This document shows, piece after piece, positions 56,942-64,000 of a stretch of DNA of 64,000 bases. The position numbers were made by a program, and so were the translations under genes. The DNA is from Triticum aestivum (Eukaryota; Streptophyta; Magnoliopsida; Poales; Poaceae), in NCBI RefSeq assembly GCF_018294505.1, contig NC_057813.1, positions 320,625,191 to 320,689,190 of the forward strand, given 5' to 3'. The notes beneath the pieces were generated by a model. It had not been told where the DNA came from. It made no database searches and worked only from the letters and a program-made list of their open reading frames with translations. Position 1 is the first letter of the stretch, and each line of letters opens with the position of its first letter.

Positions 56942-58448
56942 TGAAAGTGCGTTACGTCGACTAGAGGGGGCTAAATAGGTGATTTTTATGAATTCTTCAC
57001 TGAGGAATTTCAAGGTGAGGAAATTCCTAAGCGAAGAACTACTTGCAACGGAATAAGTACGCTGGTATAAGCATAATAGAGCAACAGCATAGTCATCATG
57101 ATGAAGTGAAAGACAAAACACAGAGTACAGAAAGTGTAAACACAAGATAAGCAGGACGAAGACAAACTGACTGAAGAAATAGGATTGAGGAATTAGAGAA
57201 GGTCTTTAGTCAATATCTTCAAACAGTAATGATCAGGTTCATCAACACATAACTGAGGAAATGAAACAGCTGAGGAAATAGAACCAGTAGGCTTGGTGAA
57301 GATAATGATTTGGTAGACCAGTTCCAACTGTTGTGACAGTTGTATGTCTGGTTGGAGCAGCTGAGTATTTAAACTCAAAGACAAACAGTCCCGGACACAC
57401 AGTCCTCACCGTATTCTTCTTGAGCTAAGATCACACAGACCTCGCCCAACATTAGTGGTAAGTCTTCACAGGTGACTTCCAAACCTTCACAGACTAGGTC
57501 ACTCGGTGATCCACAATTCCTCTTGGATACTCGGACCATGACGCCTAACCGTCTGGAGGATACACAGTCCTTAAAGGTAACAAGCATCGATTCCACACAG
57601 GAACAATCTCTTCAGTGATGCTCAATCACTTTTGGGTTTGTAGGTTTGGGTTTGGGATTTGGGTTTTCCTCACTTCATGATTTTTCACTCAAAGTCCTCG
57701 GAGGATGGGATGCTCTCAAATTACATGTGTCAGTTTCTCTCGGAGCAGCCAACCAGCTGGTGGTTGTAGGGGGTGGCTATTTATAGCCTAGGGAGCAGCC
57801 CGACATGATAAGACATAAATGCCCTTCAATGATATGACTGTTAGATGGTAGGATATTTTGGACAGCTGGTGCGTGGCACGACAACGGTTGGATTTGATGT
57901 TCGAATTCCTCAGGGCTATCATGTTCCTCACTATGTAGGCAGTCCGCACTGGCGAATTCCTAACTCCTCAGTCAGAACAAATTCCTCAGAGACCAGAAGA
58001 TCTTTGTCTCCGTCACTGAAGAAATTGACTGAACTGATATGAGATTTCCAAAGGCTTCACGCGAAGGAATGGGTAGGTGTCGGATTTTGAGATGAGCACC
58101 ACATGGAAATCAGTTTCCTTAGTATTACCTCGACCCCCTTTAACAGTACGGTGTTTCCTATGACTCAAGAAGAAGAAATGAAACTACGAAATAAAAGTCT
58201 TCACGCTTCATAGTCCTCGCATGAATATCCAAGTCTTCACGGTCACACCAACTTCTTCACTTTCAAAGTCTTTAGGAGAACCAAAGTCTTCAGCCGAAGA
58301 CATTCATTTTTAGGGATCGACTTTCACTGTAAATATCAAACTCCTCATCGACTTATACAACCTGTGTACACTAACAAACATATTAGTCCCTTAACCTATA
58401 AGTCTTTAATACACCAAAAATCACTAAGGGGCACTGGATGCACTTACA
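56942..58448 (-). repeat. 3' LTR of the Maximus-type Copia element
   Basis: On the plus strand TGAAAGTGCG to GGATGCACTTACA, 1507 bases, with short inverted ends TGAAAGTGC/GCACTTACA. GAGGAAATT-type and GAAGAC/GTCTTC-type phrases recur through it. TATTTATAG at about 57778 is a candidate TATA region on the minus strand. The short open frames inside are not genes. Confidence 0.8.
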
Positions 58449-58463
58449 ATCTCCCCCTTTTTG
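58449..58463 (-). other. Polypurine tract of the Maximus-type element
   Basis: The complement reads AAAAAGGGGGAGAT directly before the LTR start TGTAAGTGC. A second purine run (GGGGGAGAA) lies near 58907, a feature seen in SIRE-like Copia elements. Confidence 0.75.
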
Positions 58464-58929
58464 GTGATTGATGACAATATAGGTTAAGTTTTCAACGGGG
58501 ATAAACATATGAATTGAAAGTGCTCAATATTGAGGAATCTGATTGCAAGATATAGAAGAACTCCCCCTGAAGATGTGCATAGTGAGGAATTTGCTTTTGA
58601 AGCAATGCACATTTGAATAGTAGAATCATGGAGATCTCCCACTATATCTTGTAATTCATACACGCATTTAACATATCGAATGAAGAATTTGAAATGCATG
58701 ATGAAATGTGGTGACTGATGTAATTCAGCATGCGTGCATAGCATATATGAGGAATTAGCATGTAGAAAACAAGACAAAAGTATCAGGTCACCACCAGGCA
58801 TAAGTTTACAACTCAATCAACAAACACTTCAGAAGAGCGAGAGTTGCAACTTAACAAAAAAACGCCCATATAGATAGACCCGCTTGAAGACTAACTCAAA
58901 TTTCTCCCCCTTTGTCATCAAATGACGAA
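58464..58929. other. Noncoding spacer before the Copia PPT
   Basis: AT-rich region between the extra ORF and the PPT. It includes CTCCCCCT near 58562 and near 58906, complements of purine tracts. No gene is visible. Confidence 0.5.
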
Positions 58930-60590
58930 ACGGGACAAAAAGTGAGGACTAACACCCCTGAAGAATTTCATCACGAAGTCGATGGAGGAGCGCCAACGTT
59001 TTTGGGGTCGGTTGTTGGAGTAGGGCCTGCCGCAGTGTCGTCCAAGTCTTCATTTTCATCAGTCTCGCGGGATGAGGAATATGAGCTGGGTACCAAAGGA
59101 GGAACTTCAACCTTCTTGAATTTATTCACCGGAGACTTAGACCAGCTGAAGTCCTACTTGAAGCCCATCTGCTTGAGATCTTCATCACCGTAGAGATGAG
59201 TCAGAACAGCCCAGGTGCGATCAAAAACTTCATTGAGGTAGTAGTAGTTCTTCTTCACTGAATTGTATGTGGCAGTCATGTTGTGAAGAATAGCACCAAA
59301 CTGACGCTTGACTCATTTATGATTGTGATACACCTTTTGATGAAGAGTAAGGAGAAGCTCACGATCAGTCATCACCCTTGGAGCTATGGCTTGAGGACTT
59401 TGCTTTGTGGCATTGGTGGAAGAGTCATGATTAGCTGAGTCATCATTGGTGGAATATGAGGCAGCTTTGCAGAGGTGTCCATCCAATGGACGAATGCCTT
59501 CATCAATAATTGCAGTGGCCTTTCCCTTTTCATCAGCTGAAGAAAATGTCCGCTTGAGGACTTCAGTAAGGGGCAAGTAACTGCCATGGTTGAGTGTATC
59601 AGCTTTGTAGTTGAGTGAAGACCATGATCTGAGGAATCTCATAATCCAGGGAGCATCAGGCTTCAACTCAAAAGGAGACATTGCAGCGTTTGCAAAAGTC
59701 CTCATGAAGAAGTCATGGTAGTTCACTGGAATACCATGCATGATATTGAATAGCAGATTCTTCATGATGCCAGAAATTCTTCATCATTCGAGTCGTGGCC
59801 TTTGATTGGACTCAATGTCTTGGTCAGAATGTGGTATGCAGTCCTAGGCACACATTGCAATTCCTTCACAAGGAACTTTGTCATTGAGGCTTGACTAGGC
59901 TTCAATGGCTTCATTAGGACTTGCATGAAGTGGTCAGACAGTTCAGTTTCATTGTAGATAGGACGCGCACCTTCTGAGGAAGGACTGACACGCATGGCAT
60001 GAAGCAATTCAGTGGCGGGTGCTTTAAAGTGAGTATTTTCTGTCATCCAGTCCAACACCCAAGAGTTCACATCTTCATCATTTCCAGTGATGTGCAGCGT
60101 CGCATAGAACATAAGAGTGAGTTCTTCATTCCAATCACAAATGTCAGTGCAGAAGTTTAGCAATCCAGTATCATGAATAGCACTGAGGACTGGTGTGAAG
60201 CACGACAGTGATTCCATATCAACATGAGGAATGTGCTCATGGTCGAAGACTTTGTCTTTGTTGAAAAGCACTAAAGAATAAAAGTTTGCTTGGCTGGCAG
60301 TCCAGAAATGCTTCCTTCCCAGACGAGCAAAGTCATAAGGATTGTAGTCAGTGAAGGACACATGCTCATTGAAGAAGGCATCAACCTTGAATTTTGGAGT
60401 CTTGGAGAAGGGGTTCTTCGGCTTTGGCTAAGGAGTATCAGTTAGTTGCAGCACAACCTCGGGAATCTCAATCTCTGGAGCTGCAGGCTGAGGAATTTCA
60501 GCTTCTGCTTCTATAGTAGCCTGGGCCTCCATTTCTTCATCAACTTTGTCATCAGCACTAGTGGCTGGAATCTCTTCATGAATGTAAGAG
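58930..60590 (-). pseudogene. Extra ORF of the Maximus-type Copia element (broken)
   Basis: From 60590 down: EEIPATSADDKVDEEMEAQA, a stop near 60430, then VSFTDYNPYDFARLGRKHFW and FFMRTFANAAMSPFELKPDA, VLKRTFSSADEKGKATAIID, VMTDRELLLTLHQKV, a stop near 59313, and a Ser/Asp/Pro-rich C-terminus to about 58930. Frameshift near 59765 and a stop near 59152 are further damage. It lies on the sense strand between the expected pol and the 3' LTR. Such added ORFs in SIRE/Maximus elements were once called env-like, but I see no signal peptide or membrane segment. Function unknown. Confidence 0.65.
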
Positions 60591-63500
60591 TGTAACACCC
60601 CGGATGTATCTTTCCATATTTGTAACTCCAACTCTTGCCATTTTCGGCCATGTGTTATGATATTCCTTCCGTGGATGGGTTTTTGTCTTTTGTTTTGCAT
60701 TTATTCATGTCATGCATCTCATATCATGTCATCATGTGCATCTGATTTGCATACGTGTTCGTCTCATGCATCCGAGCGTTTTCCCCGTTGTCCATTTTGC
60801 AATCCGACACTCCCACATGCACCGGCGCAACCCTCTTATCTCTTTTCATGTGCGGGTATTAAGCGTTCTCGGAATGGACCGAGGCTTGCCAAGTGGCCTT
60901 GGTACACCACCGGTAGACCACCTGTCAAGTTTCATTCCATTTGGAGCTCGTTTCATACTCCAACGATTAACCGGGTAACCGCAAATGCCTCTTTTGGGTT
61001 GCAGCCCAACACCCCTCTAAAACAGCCCAATAACCCATCTAAGTCACTTCCATGCTCTCCGTCATCGGATCAGGATCGTGTGGGCGAAAACTACACTCCA
61101 TTTGGAGCCTCCTAGCTCCCTCTACCTTTAAATATGTGCCCCTCCCCGAAATTTTTGGGCAAAACCCTAGACGAAATCATCCCCGTCGCCACCGGACACG
61201 TTCGGCCGCCGCCGGACGAATCATGCCGCCGCCCGCGTCCAACCACAGCGCGACACATGGCGCGTCCGGCGCCCCCGCGCCGCCGGCCCGCCTGGCCCGT
61301 CGCCGGCCCCCGCGGCCCATCCGCGGCGCGCCGCCCCGCGCCCGTCCTCCGCCTCCGCGCCGCCACCCGCCCGGTCCCGTGCGTGCACCGCCGCCCTGCC
61401 TCGGCGTCGCGCCGCCCGGCCGCCCGGCCGCTGCCCCGCCATCCGGCCGCCGCCGCCGCCCGTCCGCGCTAGCCGGCCCTGCCTCCGCCACCAGGGGCAC
61501 CGGATCCGGCGAGGAGCGCCCAGATCCGGCCGTCCCCGTCCTCCTCCTCTCCAACTCCGGCGGTTGCTCTGGCCTGCCTCGATCCACGCGCCAGATCCAG
61601 ATCCAGATCCAGTTTTTAGGGTTGACCCCGAAATCCTGTAAGTCATGTTTTTCTGTCATATTATATAGCCATGTTCATCGCATCATAACTCCGTCATCGT
61701 AGCTCCGTTTCATGCGCATGATATATCAAAATGTTCATCAGGTTGTGCTATTCATTTTGTTACACCGGGCCATGTTCATTCGAGGTCATCTCGATGCCCA
61801 AATCTCTGATGCAAGAGTGCTATATATTGTTAGTTTCTGATTCTTAACAGATTGTGGGCATTTGTCATTTTTGCTACATCTATTGTGTGCATCTTATGGG
61901 CATGAGCTCTACATGTGTTTTGTACTATGCCATGCCATATTTACAGAGGTGCTTGCCATGTATTTTTGTGATCAATGTGGTGACTAGCACAAGCATGCAA
62001 ACTAGGCTTCATGATGTTGCTGTTTTCAGTCCCTGTTCTGCTGTTATTTTGATGCCATGTAAACATGATACTACAGATAGATCCATGCATATTATGAGAT
62101 ACTTCAGTAAGGATGTTTTGAACATATGGTTAGGCTCTATCCATTCATGCCTCTGTTTGCAATTATGGAGTAGTCTAGCATGTCATTTTCGTGCTCTACT
62201 TGTGCTATAAAATGTTTCCTGCCAGATTGTTTACATGTTATTCAATTTTGCCAAGGTTGTTGTAGTTGATCCATGCATGCTATGAACTTGTTATTGCCTT
62301 GGTTAGTTTCATAAACATGTCTTACTGCTGAGGCTATGATTATCTTGTCATGCAATGACTTGTGGTGAATGAATCGAGCTCGCAAAGACGCCTTCATAAT
62401 TCTGTCAATGCCATGCTCTGTTTGCTGAAACTGTTAACAAAACATGCTATGTTTACATGGGTGCCATCATATCTTATTATCCTTTTTGGCTCATGGTCAG
62501 TAAGGGACTTTTGTTCTATGCTTTGAGTAGAAACATGTCATGTCCTGTTTTGCTATTATAAGTTCCTGTAGCATGTTGATTACTTGCTCTGAACATTGCT
62601 ATCTGATGCTGTTTATGCCATGTCCAAGCTGATATCTTTTGCACTTTTGCCATGCTTGTTCGAACCTGCTATTTTGTGATTTAGCCGTAGCTCAGTGTTC
62701 CTCTTTTGTCAAGAATCGCCTGTAGATCACTGCCATATGCTTTGTTGTTATGTTGGGGTGCTGTAGCATAGTTTCTTGTTGCATGCTAAGTAGCATCGTG
62801 CTGTTAATCGCAGATTTGTGTCATTCTTGTTTTGCTTGCCATTTGCAAACCGTGCATCCGTTTCCGGTGATCTTTATATCGATTTCAACCGAAATCATAT
62901 CATCTTTCTAGTGGCATACTTGGTTTTACAAGTTGATGCCTTGTTCATCCTTTTTCCTTCCGGAGCACGCATACGCATTGCATTTCACATCTCGCATATC
63001 ATGACATGTATTGCATCATGTTGCTTGTGCATTGCACTGTGATTTACCGTGGTTCCATTGCTTGTGTTCTTGCTTTGGGTAGAGCCGGGAGACGAGTACG
63101 TGCACGAGGAACCTGTTGAGTACGCTAACGAGGATCAAGCCTTCGACAACTCTGAGAACTTTGCAGGCAAGATGACCAGACCTTCGATATCACTTCTATC
63201 TTTGCTTTGCTAGTTGCTCGCTCTATCGCTATGTTAGCTCTACCTATGACTTGTTTACCATGCCTCCCATATTGCCATGTCAAGCCTCTAACCATCCTGT
63301 CCTAGCAAACCGTTGGTTGGCTATGTCACCGCTTTTGCTCAGCCCCTCTTATAGTGTTGCTAGTTGCAGGTGAAGATGAAGTTTGTTCCTTGTTGGAACA
63401 TGGATATTTTGGGATATCACAATATCTCCTGTTTAATTAATGCACCTATATACTTGGTAAAGGGTGGAAGGCTCGGCCTTATGCCTAGTGTCTTGTTCCA

Positions 63501-64000
63501 CTCTTGCCGCCCTAGTTTCCATCATACCGGTGTTACGTTCCTTGATTTTGTGTTCCTCACGCGGTTGGGTGATTTATGGGACCCCCTTGACAGTTCGCTT
63601 TGAATAAAACTCCTCCAGCAAGGCCCAAACTTGGTTTTACCATTTGCCACCTAAGCCTTTTTCCCTTGGGTTTTCGCGAGCCCGAGGGTCATCTTTATTT
63701 ACCCCCCCGGGCCTGTGCTCCTCAAAGTGCTGGTCCAAACTAGAGCCCTTTGCAGCGCCACCTCAGGGAAACTCGAAGTCTAGTTTTAGTTGTATGGACT
63801 GCTCATCCGTTGTGCCCTGAGAACGAGATATGTGCAGCTCCTATCCGGATTCGTCGGCACAGTTGGGTGGTCTTGCTGGTTTTGTTTTACCATTATCGAA
63901 ATGTCTTGTAAACCAGGATTCCGGGGCTGATCGGGTCTGCCCGGGAGAAGGTATATCCTTCGTTGACCGTGAGAGCTTCTGATGGGCTAAGTTGGGACAC
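60591..64000 (+). repeat. Long Gypsy-type LTR, right end outside the window
   Basis: Starts TGTAACACCCCGG at 60591, directly inside the Copia ORF (flank AAGAG). It has a layout common to long Triticeae LTRs: TTTAAATA near 61128, then a very GC-rich leader at 61170-61610, a GTAAGT donor-like site near 61637, then T-rich intron-like sequence. No closing CA with an internal region is reached by 64000, so more than 3.4 kb is LTR. The 216-codon open frame at 61052-61702 is Pro/Arg low-complexity and not a gene. The family was not identified. Confidence 0.65.
61127..61134 (+). promoter_or_regulatory. Candidate TATA region in the long LTR
   Basis: TTTAAATA lies about 540 bases into the LTR, followed within 30 bases by CCCCTCCCCG and the GC-rich leader, as in the other long LTRs of the window. 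Confidence 0.4.

Larger units (their letters stand above)
56942..60590 (-). mobile_element. Copia retrotransposon, Maximus-type, 3' end only
   Basis: Minus-strand element with 3' LTR at 56942-58448, PPT and an extra ORF downstream of pol. At 60590 it is interrupted by a Gypsy LTR, and the rest is beyond the window. LTR and ORF text match my memory of Maximus, a large Triticeae Copia of the SIRE/Maximus group that carries an added ORF before the 3' LTR. Left flank of the insertion is CCAGG; the partner TSD is outside the window. Confidence 0.75.

Noticed and set aside
61052..61702. 216-codon plus-strand open frame rich in Pro, Arg and Ala
   Set aside because: It lies in the GC-rich leader of a long LTR; all six frames are open there because stops are rare at this GC content. 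No domain.
1..64000. tRNA or rRNA genes
   Set aside because: The only tRNA-like signals are retrotransposon primer binding sites (17408, 37531, 45971); no cloverleaf or rRNA text was seen.

Overview
The window looks like repeat-rich nuclear DNA of a Triticeae grass (wheat, Aegilops, barley or rye group). No organism label was given. I infer this from retrotransposon LTRs and CACTA termini that I recognise as Triticeae types, from decayed plant gene fragments (QLQ/GRF, dynamin-related, F-box/KIB, DUF4283, RNase D-like exonuclease), and from the absence of any bacterial-style gene layout. Family names such as Fatima and Maximus are from memory and should be checked against a TE library. I see no intact host gene.

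Layout. 1-3015: old sequence with a repeat fragment and a minus-strand chimeric pseudogene (dynamin-like start joined to a growth-regulating-factor QLQ exon). 3016-12100: a Fatima-type non-autonomous Gypsy element (LTR, gag, protease, antisense gene, LTR, then a second gag start). 12101-16555: a left-truncated CACTA transposon with two tandem-repeat blocks. 16556-44647: a nested stack. Chromovirus-like element A (plus strand, gag deleted) is split in its 3' LTR by related element B (20191-40272, minus strand, TSD TAGAT). B is split by a complete Fatima-type element (25824-35016, TSD GAAAT). The rest of A's 3' LTR (40278-44647) carries a 1.5-kb CACTA element (40423-41964, TSD AGA). 44648-46537: gag and 5' LTR of an older minus-strand Gypsy element C, into which A inserted. 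46538-48120: unassigned repeat with a 349-codon ORF. 48121-about 50570: left end and internal repeats of a third CACTA element. 51845-56941: a cluster of decayed gene fragments. 56942-60590: 3' LTR and extra ORF of a minus-strand Copia (Maximus-type) element, interrupted at 60591 by a long Gypsy LTR that runs off the window.

How it works together. Nothing here forms a host pathway. The informative content is the insertion history (C, then A, then B, then Fatima-2), the rearrangements (a lost left half of A, C and CACTA-1; a gag deletion in A; a tandem Fatima structure), and conserved accessory genes inside retroelements: a spliced antisense gene in Fatima, an intact extra ORF upstream of gag in B, and an extra ORF downstream of pol in the Copia element. 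All gag and pol genes seen carry stops or frameshifts. Fatima elements here never contained RT or integrase in the sequence shown, so they depend on other elements to move.
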